From contig JAAZLH010000117.1 of NCBI GenBank assembly GCA_012799415.1, positions 1 through 54,353 on the forward strand: 54,353 nucleotides of DNA, in the 5' to 3' direction. This DNA comes from Candidatus Epulonipiscium sp. Its GTDB lineage: Bacteria; Bacillota; Clostridia; Lachnospirales; JAAYNZ01. A program made the position numbers and the translations under genes. The notes under the pieces are model-generated. The model did no database searches. It was not told the origin of the DNA and saw only the letters and a program-made list of their open reading frames with translations. Shown here in pieces: positions 10,833 to 19,735 of the stretch. Position 1 is the first letter of the stretch. Each line of letters starts with the position of its first letter.

Positions 10833-11787
10833 TAGAGATTCTAAAATTTTACGATGGTTATTTAGGACTAAGCATTGGATCAGCTCCCCATCTAGAATCA
10901 AAAATGTTTTTGTAAGAATCATGGTTTATATTCTATTATTAAACCTGACCTTTGTCTTTGTCTATCCTTTTATGTATATGGTAGTGACAGCATTAAAGTC
11001 CAATGCAGATTTAAATGATTTTACAGTCAATTGGGTGCCTAGATCTCTTAAATTTGAAAATTTTGCTATTGCTTATCATTTACTCAATTATCGATCTTAT
11101 TTGGAGAATTCTATACTGATTACCTTTTTGGCAACATTGGGCCATCTTATATCCTGTTCTTTTATAGGATATGGTTTTGCAAGATACAGCTTTCCTTTTA
11201 AAAATCTATTATTTTTATTAGTTATTGTTAGCTTTATTGTTCCTGTACAAACCATCATTGTACCTTTATATATCACTTATAAAAATTTAGGATGGTTAGA
11301 TACTTATTTACCACTTATTATTCCAACATTTTTTGGATTTGGCATGAAAGGAGCTCTCTTTATTTTCTTATTTCGGCAATTTTACATGGGGTTGCCAAAA
11401 GAATTGGAAGAAGCAGCCAAGATAGACGGATGTGGGTTTTTTATGACCTATGTACGAATTGTTATGCCTATTGCGAAAGCATCTTTTTTAGTCGCTTTGG
11501 TTTTATCTTTAGTATGGCATTGGAATGATTTTTACGAGCCAGCCATTTATATATCAAAGGTAACCAAAGCAGTCTTACCCTCACGAATCAATCACTTAGT
11601 ATCTATTGTTAATGCGCCACCAGAAGAATTATTCGATTTACTGGAGTTGGTTGAAGGAGAAGATACGTTAAACAATGCAGTGATGATGGCAGGTACCTTT
11701 TTAATTATTCTTCCTGTTTTAATCGTATTTGCTTTTGCTCAGAAACAATTTATGCAAGGTATTGAAACCACAGGGATGAAAGAATAA
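10807..11787 (+). CDS. Carbohydrate ABC transporter permease (CUT1, MalG-like)
   Basis: EAA loop KELEEAAKIDGCGFFMTYVRIVMPIAK; 26-nt overlap with previous gene. Confidence 0.87.
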   Translation: MQENIVEYNRDSKILRWLFRTKHWISSPSRIKNVFVRIMVYILLLNLTFVFVYPFMYMVVTALKSNADLNDFTVNWVPRSLKFENFAIAYHLLNYRSYLENSILITFLATLGHLISCSFIGYGFARYSFPFKNLLFLLVIVSFIVPVQTIIVPLYITYKNLGWLDTYLPLIIPTFFGFGMKGALFIFLFRQFYMGLPKELEEAAKIDGCGFFMTYVRIVMPIAKASFLVALVLSLVWHWNDFYEPAIYISKVTKAVLPSRINHLVSIVNAPPEELFDLLELVEGEDTLNNAVMMAGTFLIILPVLIVFAFAQKQFMQGIETTGMKE

Positions 11788-11802
11788 AAAATTATTGTAA
11801 TT

Positions 11803-12026
11803 AAATCTGAGTTGTGAAAATAATAATAAATCTCGAAAGTGAAAGGCTACAAAGCAAATCGTCTACTAAGTAGACTATATATAAGAATATGATCTAAGAA
11901 TAAATGACTTCTTAATCTTTAAAGAGGCAGAAGATAAGAATAGCTAAAATGAAGGTATGGTCTATATAATCTGCAATAGGGTAGATGGAGAAATGGAGAA
12001 CTATCTATGAGTAACAAATCAGATTT
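11803..12026 (+). ncRNA. Candidate structured leader closed by a long-range stem (unassigned class)
   Basis: AAATCTGA-g-TTGT (11803-11815) pairs with ACAA-a-TCAGATTT (12014-12026); internal hairpins GTCTAC-taa-GTAGAC (11861-11875) and cttaatctt/aagataag (11911-11938). Confidence 0.35.
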
Positions 12027-12071
12027 GATTAAATAAAAAGAAATTTATTATCATTATGGAGGAGGGTATTT

Positions 12072-13667
12072 ATGAAACAAAAATCGAAAGCGTTTAGAAA
12101 GACAATTGCCTTACTATCTGTTATGATTATGTTAGTTGGAGTATTTGGGGGATGTAGCAAAAAAGATCAGCCTTCAGTCAGTACGCCAAGCAATACCAAC
12201 AGCACAAGTGAAAAGGAGGATAATGGAAAAGTGGAAGAGGAGAAAGAACCTGAAAAACTACCACCTTATAAAATTTCTATTATGGCACCCTTTGCCTCAG
12301 ACGAACACGATCAAAATCCGCACAGACAAAAAATATATCAGATGATTGAGGAATATACGAATACAGAAATTGAATTTATTTTTTATCCTGATACTTTATA
12401 CTATGAAAAAGTGCCCCTTGTTCTTGCGGCAGGAGATATGCCTTCGATTATGGTAGCAAACAAAGATGCAACCATCGGAAATGCAGGGGAGTCCGGAGAT
12501 ATTTGGGAAGTAGGTCCTTATTTAGAAGACTACCCAAACCTTTCCACTATTCATGAGGTTGCTATTCAAAACGCCTCTTTTAATGGTAGACTTTATGGTG
12601 TTCCTCGTGCAAGAGCTGTTGGCCGAAATGGAGCAGGATATCGTTTAGATTGGTTAGAAAATCTAGGATTAAAAGAACCTAAAACCATTGATGATTTTTA
12701 TGAAATGTTAGTTCAGTTTACAAAGAATGATCCCGATGGAAATGGAAAAAATGATACAATTGGGTTAGCCGTTACATCCTATGGAGGACCATGGGATAAT
12801 ATGCAAATTTGGTTTGGGGCCCCTAATGGTTGGGGTGAACAAGATGGAAAGCTTATTCCAGCTCATATGACAAAGGAATATGACGAAGCGCTAAAATTCT
12901 TTAGAAAAATTTATTCAGAAGGTCTTGTGAATCAAGACTTTGATACTTATGATCCTGGAAAATGGGATGATATGTTAAGAGGCGGCATTGCAGGTGCAAC
13001 GGTAGATGTTGTAGATCGATTTGCTAGAAATCAAGAATACTTTGATAGGGAAGGAATTCCAGCTAAAACTCAAATCGTAGGTGGATTTGAGGGACCACAG
13101 GGGTTGCGTCTCCTTCCAACAGCAGGTTATGCAGGTTTACTTATCTTTTCTAAAGAGCAGATAAAAACAGAGGATGAGTTAAAGAGAGCCTTAGACTTTA
13201 TGGATAAAATGAGTGATGCTGAAATGCTTAATTTAATTGAATGGGGTGTAGAAGGAATCGAGTGGGATTATAACGAAGAAGGTTATGCGATTCGTTATAC
13301 AGAGGAAGAAAAGCCAGAAATGGGAACCAACCCACGTACAGGGTTAAATCAATTTATTTCATATTGGGTTCACCCTGATCAAACACCAAATCGAATTGTA
13401 GGAGAGCCTATGTCAGAAATCAGAGTACTCCAAAATGAAGTCCAAGCAAGTAATGAACCTTATTGTATCGCTAATCCTGGGGCATCCTACTTCTCAGAAA
13501 CCATGGCTGTATCAGGCAATGATTTAAATGATATTATTAACCAAGGAAGAACAGATTATATTAAAGGTGTTATTGATGATGTAGGGTTACAAGCAGTGAA
13601 AGATCAATGGCTAAAGAGCGGTGGGCAAAAGGTAATTGATGAGGTAAATAAGCTTTATAAAAAATAA
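12072..13667 (+). CDS. Extracellular solute-binding lipoprotein (sugar ABC transporter, LplA-like)
   Basis: Lipobox MLVGVFGGCSKK; SBP-like body. Confidence 0.87.
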   Translation: MKQKSKAFRKTIALLSVMIMLVGVFGGCSKKDQPSVSTPSNTNSTSEKEDNGKVEEEKEPEKLPPYKISIMAPFASDEHDQNPHRQKIYQMIEEYTNTEIEFIFYPDTLYYEKVPLVLAAGDMPSIMVANKDATIGNAGESGDIWEVGPYLEDYPNLSTIHEVAIQNASFNGRLYGVPRARAVGRNGAGYRLDWLENLGLKEPKTIDDFYEMLVQFTKNDPDGNGKNDTIGLAVTSYGGPWDNMQIWFGAPNGWGEQDGKLIPAHMTKEYDEALKFFRKIYSEGLVNQDFDTYDPGKWDDMLRGGIAGATVDVVDRFARNQEYFDREGIPAKTQIVGGFEGPQGLRLLPTAGYAGLLIFSKEQIKTEDELKRALDFMDKMSDAEMLNLIEWGVEGIEWDYNEEGYAIRYTEEEKPEMGTNPRTGLNQFISYWVHPDQTPNRIVGEPMSEIRVLQNEVQASNEPYCIANPGASYFSETMAVSGNDLNDIINQGRTDYIKGVIDDVGLQAVKDQWLKSGGQKVIDEVNKLYKK

Positions 13668-13689
13668 TAAATAAAGAAAAAAGAGGGAG

Positions 13690-13738
13690 AACATTCTACT
13701 AATAGAAAGGTTTCCCTCCTTTCTATTAGTAGAATGTT
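13690..13738 (+). other. Perfect 21-bp hairpin, 7-nt loop, no U-tract
   Basis: aacattctactaatagaaagg-tttccct-cctttctattagtagaatgtt, followed by aaggtata. Confidence 0.85.
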
Positions 13739-13767
13739 AAGGTATATATTGAAAAGGGAGGATAATA

Positions 13768-16557
13768 ATGAATCAATTAAGATTTGACTTTGGAATAACA
13801 ACAGCAGAAGAAGGATATCTAAAGGTTACAGGCAACATGCTTTATAATGAAGAATTAGGTTATGGCCTAACCCAAGAAGCACAAGGTTTAAAAAGAGAAA
13901 GTGGAAAAGAAGATTTACTAAAAGACTTTTTATATATGAAAGATAAAGGATTTAAAGCAAGGGTTGAGAATGGGTTTTATAATGTGAGGGTTTTTGCAGG
14001 AGATTATGAGGATGAAGGGGATACCACTGTAGTAATTAAAGTGAACGGGGAAACTCACCGCATCTGGGTTACTGACAAAGCGGTATGCCAAAGAGTTTAT
14101 CAAATCAATGTAGAAAACGGAATTTTAGAGTTTTTATTTGAAGGGCGGTATGTATGTATTAATGCCATAGAAATTGCGCCTGTCAATCAAGAATTAGTAA
14201 CAGGTATTAAGTATCATACACAGGTAGTAGGCCATGAGGGAAATGTGACTTTACAGTGGAATCAGATTGGTGGTATTGAGAGATACAGAATTTATAAATA
14301 TGATGAAGAACGTGGCATTTTATTGGATATTTTACATAGTCCCACCAATGAATATATGGATGAAAATGTAGAGGTGAGTAAGAAGTATCTATATTCCATT
14401 TGTGGGATAGATGCTTATGAATTTGAAACTTTCAAAAGTGAAGAAATAAGGATTGAAGTAGTGGATGGACAGCCGGTACCAGAAGCTCCAACTAATTTGA
14501 AAATAGAAGAGATCACAGATGCTAAAGTTAGCTTATCTTGGGAACCTGTTGAAAAGGTTTTAGATTATAATGTTTATCAAAAGGCACCTTTGGGAATTTG
14601 TAAAAAAATTGCAACAGTGAGTGAAACCATTTATATAGATGAAGATGTAATTACAGCTGTGCCATTTATTTATGCGGTAGAAGCAAGAACTTCTAGTGGA
14701 ATCACGAAAAGAGCTGAAATTGTGACGCCTATCCAAGCTCCCCCTTTAAGAAAGCAAATGGAGACCTTAGATCGCGGGCTTATTGCTATTAAAACAGTGG
14801 ATGGTGTATTTTTAAGCTGGCGTCTCCTAGGATATGAATATGAAGAAGATCCAGGATTTCACCTCTATAGAAATGAAGAAAGAATTACTTCTACACCTAT
14901 TTCTACTAGTACAAACTATCTAGATACAGTAGGAAAGGAAACAGATCAATATACAGTAAAAGTTGTTAAAAATGGAGAAGAAGAAAAAGAGGGCTATACA
15001 GCACAAGTGATTAATGCCCCCTACTTATCTATTCCTTTAGATAAACCTAAGCCCTATATTGCACCAGATGGATTAGTTTTTGAATATAGTGCAAACGATG
15101 CATCTGTTGGAGATTTAGATGGAGATGGAGAGTATGAGATTATATTAAAATGGGATGCAAGAGGCCGTGATAATGCTCATAAAGGGTATTCAGGAATTGT
15201 TTATTTAGATGCTTATAAATTAGATGGAACCAAGTTATGGAGAATTAATCTAGGACCTAATATTCGAGGTGGAGCCCATTATACTCAGTTTTTAGTTTAT
15301 GATTTCAATGGAGATGGCCAAGCAGAAATCATTTGTAAAACAGCCGATGGAACCATTGATGGATGTGGAAATGTCATTGGGGATATTCATGCAGATTATA
15401 GAAATAAGGATGGATTTATTTTAGAGGGACCAGAGTATTTAACTGTATTTGCAGGGGCAACAGGTGAAATCATGGATACAGTAGACTATGATCCACCAAG
15501 AGGGAATATTAGTGATTGGGGAGATTCTTGGGGGAACCGTGTAGACCGTTTTTTAGCTTGTGTTGCCTATTTAGATGGGGTTCACCCAAGTGCGGTGATG
15601 TGTAGAGGATATTATGATCACGGACGTCCTACTCATTTAGCTGCCTATGATCTAAGGGATAATAAATTGGTACAACGCTGGAAGTTTGTGGCCAATCATG
15701 AGCAGAATATTGAATATACTAATCAAGGAAACCACAATATTGCTGTAGGTGATATCGATGGAGATGGCAAAGATGAAATTGTCTATGGTGCCTGTGCAAT
15801 TGACCATGATGGAACCGGCATTTATTCTACAGGTTTAGGACATGGAGATGCTATGCATTTAGGGAAGTTTAATCCTCATACAAAGGGATTAGATTTTTTT
15901 CAAATTCATGAAAGTACTAGTGCAAAATATGGGTATGAGGTGAGAAATCCTGCCACAGGGGAAATCTACTGGGGGCATTATACTGGCCGTGATACAGGGA
16001 GGGGATTGACAGCTAATATTGACCCGCGTTATGAAGGCAATGAAGTTTGGGCTATTGATGAGCCTCTATATAATTATCAAGGTGAACAAATTGCAGAAAA
16101 ATCTCCTTGGTCTGTTAATTTTGCCGTCTGGTGGGATGGAGATTTATTACGAGAATTATTAGATCATAAATGGTTGGGGTCAGAAGAAGGCACTGGTATC
16201 GGGCAAATTTATAAATGGGACTATAAGAAAGAAGAATTAAAAGTAATATTGGATACAAAAGATGCATTTTCTAATAATTATACAAAGGGGAACCCTTGTT
16301 TACAAGCAGATATTTTTGGTGATTGGCGAGAAGAAGTAGTGTGGAGGAATAAAGAAAGTACAGAACTTAGAATTTATACAACTACAGATGTAACCAATCA
16401 TAAGTTTTATACCCTTATGCATGATCCTGTTTATCGACTAGGGGTAGCATGGCAGAATGTAGCTTATAATCAACCACCTCATACAGGCTTTTATATTGGA
16501 GATACAATGGAAAGGCCTCCCGTACCTAATCATAAATATGTAAAAAAACAGGAATAG
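13768..16557 (+). CDS. Rhamnogalacturonan lyase (PL11-type, YesW/YesX-like) with N-terminal galactose-binding-like and FN3-like domains
   Basis: ANDASVGDLDGDGEYEIILKWD, NLGPNIRGGAHYTQFLVYDFNGDGQAEIICKTADGT; no signal peptide. Confidence 0.85.
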   Translation: MNQLRFDFGITTAEEGYLKVTGNMLYNEELGYGLTQEAQGLKRESGKEDLLKDFLYMKDKGFKARVENGFYNVRVFAGDYEDEGDTTVVIKVNGETHRIWVTDKAVCQRVYQINVENGILEFLFEGRYVCINAIEIAPVNQELVTGIKYHTQVVGHEGNVTLQWNQIGGIERYRIYKYDEERGILLDILHSPTNEYMDENVEVSKKYLYSICGIDAYEFETFKSEEIRIEVVDGQPVPEAPTNLKIEEITDAKVSLSWEPVEKVLDYNVYQKAPLGICKKIATVSETIYIDEDVITAVPFIYAVEARTSSGITKRAEIVTPIQAPPLRKQMETLDRGLIAIKTVDGVFLSWRLLGYEYEEDPGFHLYRNEERITSTPISTSTNYLDTVGKETDQYTVKVVKNGEEEKEGYTAQVINAPYLSIPLDKPKPYIAPDGLVFEYSANDASVGDLDGDGEYEIILKWDARGRDNAHKGYSGIVYLDAYKLDGTKLWRINLGPNIRGGAHYTQFLVYDFNGDGQAEIICKTADGTIDGCGNVIGDIHADYRNKDGFILEGPEYLTVFAGATGEIMDTVDYDPPRGNISDWGDSWGNRVDRFLACVAYLDGVHPSAVMCRGYYDHGRPTHLAAYDLRDNKLVQRWKFVANHEQNIEYTNQGNHNIAVGDIDGDGKDEIVYGACAIDHDGTGIYSTGLGHGDAMHLGKFNPHTKGLDFFQIHESTSAKYGYEVRNPATGEIYWGHYTGRDTGRGLTANIDPRYEGNEVWAIDEPLYNYQGEQIAEKSPWSVNFAVWWDGDLLRELLDHKWLGSEEGTGIGQIYKWDYKKEELKVILDTKDAFSNNYTKGNPCLQADIFGDWREEVVWRNKESTELRIYTTTDVTNHKFYTLMHDPVYRLGVAWQNVAYNQPPHTGFYIGDTMERPPVPNHKYVKKQE

Positions 16558-16604
16558 ACAGCTTATTCTTAAAAAGTATATATAAATATGGTACTCATAA
16601 AAGG

Positions 16605-16637
16605 GACAAAGAGGTAAGTAAAATCTTTGTCTTTTTT
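16605..16637 (+). terminator. Rho-independent terminator
   Basis: gacaaaga-(11 nt)-tctttgtc then tttttt. Confidence 0.75.
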
Positions 16638-16699
16638 ATTTAGGGATTTTGGGTTATAATAAGGAGTAAAAGTAAATACTTGAAGGGATGGTTTTAAAA

Positions 16700-17689
16700 A
16701 TGAACAAAATACGTAAAATAGTATCACTGGTGATAATGGTAGCTATGCTATTTGTGATACAGGGATGTAAGAACACAGAAACAGGGAAAAATCAAGGAAA
16801 AGAAGCAGAAACAATCGTGGCTAAGATAGGAGAAAAAGAAATTACCTTAGCAGATTTAAATGAAGAAATGGATTATATGATTGCCACGTTAAAAGAACAA
16901 TATGGAAAAGATTTTGATAAAAATGAAGAAGTAAAAGAACTTTTAAAGCAACAACGAGAGCAATTTCTTGATTACCTAGTGGAAACGGAAGTGTTTTTGC
17001 AAAAGGCGGAGCAGATGAATATTACTGCATCAGATGAAGAAGCCCAAGAAAAAATTCAGGTTATTAAAGGACAATTTGAAACAGAAGAAGAATTTGCAGA
17101 GGCTTTAAAAGAAAATGGTCTTACTATAGAAAAGTTGCAACAACAAGTATTGGATGAAGTGAAAATAGGGAAAGTAATTGATGCTATTTTTGAAAAAATA
17201 GAAATAACAGATGATCAGGTCAATGCTTTTTATGATGAAAACAAAGAATATTATACGCAAGAACCAGGAGCAATGATGAGCCATATTCTTGTTGGGACAG
17301 AAGAAGAGGCTAAAAACATTAAGGAAAAATACACAGCAGGAACTGCATTTGAAACATTGGCAGCAGAGTATGGCACTGATGCTACTAAAGATAATGGCGG
17401 GAGCTTAGGTTATGTTTCTTATGAAGAAGAAAATATTGATGCTGATTTTTTAGAGGCAGCTAAACAGTTAAAAGAGGGTGAAGTTTCAGAGCCTATAGAA
17501 ACCCAATTTGGCTGGCACCTGATTCAAGTGAAAGATATCCAAACAGAATCAAGGATTATTCCGGTTTCAGAGTTGATTGAAGAAATTAAATACATGTTGA
17601 CTCAAGAAGAACAATATGAAATTTATTATGCTTCCTTAGATGAATGGAAAGAAGAACTAAATGTGGAAACACATAAAGATCGGCTTTAG
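16700..17689 (+). CDS. prsA: PrsA-like foldase lipoprotein (parvulin-type peptidylprolyl isomerase)
   Basis: Lipobox FVIQGCKN; MMSHILVGTEEEAKNIKEKY...DNGGSLGYVSYEEENIDADFLEAA. Confidence 0.8.
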   Translation: MNKIRKIVSLVIMVAMLFVIQGCKNTETGKNQGKEAETIVAKIGEKEITLADLNEEMDYMIATLKEQYGKDFDKNEEVKELLKQQREQFLDYLVETEVFLQKAEQMNITASDEEAQEKIQVIKGQFETEEEFAEALKENGLTIEKLQQQVLDEVKIGKVIDAIFEKIEITDDQVNAFYDENKEYYTQEPGAMMSHILVGTEEEAKNIKEKYTAGTAFETLAAEYGTDATKDNGGSLGYVSYEEENIDADFLEAAKQLKEGEVSEPIETQFGWHLIQVKDIQTESRIIPVSELIEEIKYMLTQEEQYEIYYASLDEWKEELNVETHKDRL

Positions 17690-17850
17690 GACTTATAAAA
17701 TATCAATCATTAACGTTTAAATTATATAGAGACACACACTGAAAACTAAACTTTATAAGATGCATAAGTTGCGCATATGACTATTGTATGCACTTGTTTA
17801 ATATCAAAAGATTTTCAACATAAGGTACAAATTATAATAAGGAGACTAAA

Positions 17851-18552
17851 ATGAGACTTAATCATTTCATTAGCTCAACAGGGCTTTGCTCTAGAAGAAA
17901 AGCCGATGAACTCATTGAACAAAAAAAAGTGAAAGTCAATGGAGAAATTGCATTAGTAGGACGTAGTATTAATCCGGACCTTGACGATGTTGAAGTCAAT
18001 GGAAAGTTTCTAGAGAAAAAGAAAGCCCATGTATATATTGCCTTAAACAAGCCGACAGGGATTACTTGTACAACAGAAAGGCATATTGAAGGAAATATTA
18101 TTGACTTTGTCAACCACTCAGAACGAATTTTTCCTATTGGACGACTTGATAAAGATTCAGAGGGATTAATTCTCCTAACTAGTGATGGAAGTATTGTAAA
18201 TGAAGTGCTAAGAGAAGAAAATAATCATCAAAAGGATTATATAGTTACTGTTCATAAAAAGATTACACCCTCTTTCCTTCAAGGAATGGAAAAAGGAGTT
18301 AGAATCTTTAATCCTGTTAAAAAAACTTATACCATTACAAAACGATGTAAAGTAGATCAAATCAATGATCGAACTTTTAAAATTACTTTATCTCAAGGAT
18401 TAAATCGCCAGATTCGAAGAATGTGTGCTCATTTTGGCTATCGTGTAGTCAAGCTGCAACGTATTCGAATTATGCATATTACTTTAAAAGGATTGCCAGT
18501 AGGGAGATGGAGGAATTTAACAGAGGAAGAAGTTCGTAAATTAAAATCCTAA
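17851..18552 (+). CDS. rluF: 23S rRNA pseudouridine synthase (RluF-like)
   Basis: S4 domain MRLNHFISSTGLCSRRKADELIE; IFPIGRLDKDSEGLILLTSDG; GLNRQIRRMCAHFGYRVVKLQRIRIM. Confidence 0.85.
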   Translation: MRLNHFISSTGLCSRRKADELIEQKKVKVNGEIALVGRSINPDLDDVEVNGKFLEKKKAHVYIALNKPTGITCTTERHIEGNIIDFVNHSERIFPIGRLDKDSEGLILLTSDGSIVNEVLREENNHQKDYIVTVHKKITPSFLQGMEKGVRIFNPVKKTYTITKRCKVDQINDRTFKITLSQGLNRQIRRMCAHFGYRVVKLQRIRIMHITLKGLPVGRWRNLTEEEVRKLKS

Positions 18553-18619
18553 AATTTTAAAAGTCTGTAGTACAGGATCATGGCTATCGATATGAAAAAG
18601 GAAAGGAGAGTAATACGAT

Positions 18620-18976
18620 ATGGTAGTTCGAAATTATATTGAATCTGAACTAAATGAAAAATCATCCCACTCTGGCAAAGGATTGGCCAGAAGTATTAAA
18701 CTTTTTAATAAGGAAGATTTTAGTTCTGGGCTTAACTTTCTATATTATATGGAGTTAGATCCTGGGGTATCCATTGGAGAGCATACACACCAAGATGATG
18801 AAGAAGAGATGTATGTTATTTTAGAAGGCTATGGTACAATGAATATCAATGGAGAATTCCGTGAAGTAAAACAAGGAGATGTGATTTTAAATCGTCCTGG
18901 GTGGAGTCATGGTTTAGAAAACACATCTAGCCAAATACTAAAAATATTAGCATTCGAAGTATCAAAGGATTTATAA
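18620..18976 (+). CDS. Cupin-domain protein
   Basis: GEHTHQDDEEEMYVILEGYGTMNINGE...GDVILNRPGWSHGLEN. Confidence 0.85.
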   Translation: MVVRNYIESELNEKSSHSGKGLARSIKLFNKEDFSSGLNFLYYMELDPGVSIGEHTHQDDEEEMYVILEGYGTMNINGEFREVKQGDVILNRPGWSHGLENTSSQILKILAFEVSKDL

Positions 18977-18979
18977 AAT

Positions 18980-19015
18980 AAAACCAGCTGATTTTATAGC
19001 TGGTTTTGCTTTTTT
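18980..19015 (+). terminator. Rho-independent terminator
   Basis: aaaaccagct-gattttat-agctggtttt then T-rich. Confidence 0.85.
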
Positions 19016-19017
19016 GT

Positions 19018-19100
19018 GAGCTAGGAAAGTTCGTCTTGCTTGCAAGGGATCAAACTTTCCTAGCACACTTGAAAATCAAATTTTTTGTACACTTTTCTTG
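19018..19100 (+). repeat. Dispersed intergenic repeat, copy 1 (full length)
   Basis: GAGCTAGGAAAGTTCGTCTTGCTTGCAAGGGATCAAACTTTCCTAGCACACTTGAAAATCAAATTTTTTGTACACTTTTCTTG. Confidence 0.85.
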
Positions 19101-19110
19101 AAATTTATTA

Positions 19111-19512
19111 TTAAGGAATAACGAGTACGGGTGTTTTAGAATGTTTGACAACTTTGCTAGCGATAGAGCCCATTAAATATTTATCTAGGCCTGTAAGACC
19201 GCGCTTGGCAATGACAATTAGATCTACATTAGATTCTTGGGCTTTTTTCATGATTTCATCGGCAGGATAACCAAAAATACAGTATTCTTCAGTTTCAATA
19301 GGCTGAATAAATTGTCGTGCTTCCTCTAATACTTTTTTCCCTTGTTCTTTTAATAGAGTTAACATATCGGAGTTATAGATACTGTTAATTTCAATGACAT
19401 TTAAAAGGATAACCTTGCAGTTAAATTGTTCGACCATACTTCTGGCCATATTTAAAGCCTTATAATTATATTTTGACCCATCTACAGGAACTAGAATTTT
19501 CTTGATTTCCAT
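19111..19512 (-). CDS. Universal stress protein (UspA family)
   Basis: KKILVPVDGSKYNYKALNMA ... LMGSIASKVVKHSKTPVLVIP. Confidence 0.9.
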   Translation of the reverse strand: MEIKKILVPVDGSKYNYKALNMARSMVEQFNCKVILLNVIEINSIYNSDMLTLLKEQGKKVLEEARQFIQPIETEEYCIFGYPADEIMKKAQESNVDLIVIAKRGLTGLDKYLMGSIASKVVKHSKTPVLVIP

Positions 19513-19665
19513 AAAATAACCTCCTCACTGTAGAATCATCTATGAATCTTTTTCTATCTTCATTATACCCCCAAAACATAATTGAGTCAATATTCTGACT
19601 AAATATTTCTAAATTAAAGAATAGAGATGTTTTAAGGGATAATAATGATTTAGGCTTTTTATCTC

Positions 19666-19693
19666 TTGACGTAGAGTTCAGAACTGGTATAGT
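19666..19693 (+). promoter_or_regulatory. Candidate sigma-A promoter of the nhaC-like gene
   Basis: TTGACG-16 nt-TATAGT. Confidence 0.6.
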
Positions 19694-19735
19694 ATCTGTT
19701 AGAGTTTATTTTTAAAAGAAAATTGGAGGATGCTT

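Noticed and set aside
11836-11870. Resemblance of cgaaagtgaaaggctacaaagc...gtcta to a c-di-GMP-I (GEMM) riboswitch
   Set aside because: GNRA-like hairpin and CAAAGC are suggestive, but the 5' consensus segment and second-stem motifs are missing; kept only as an unassigned structured leader.
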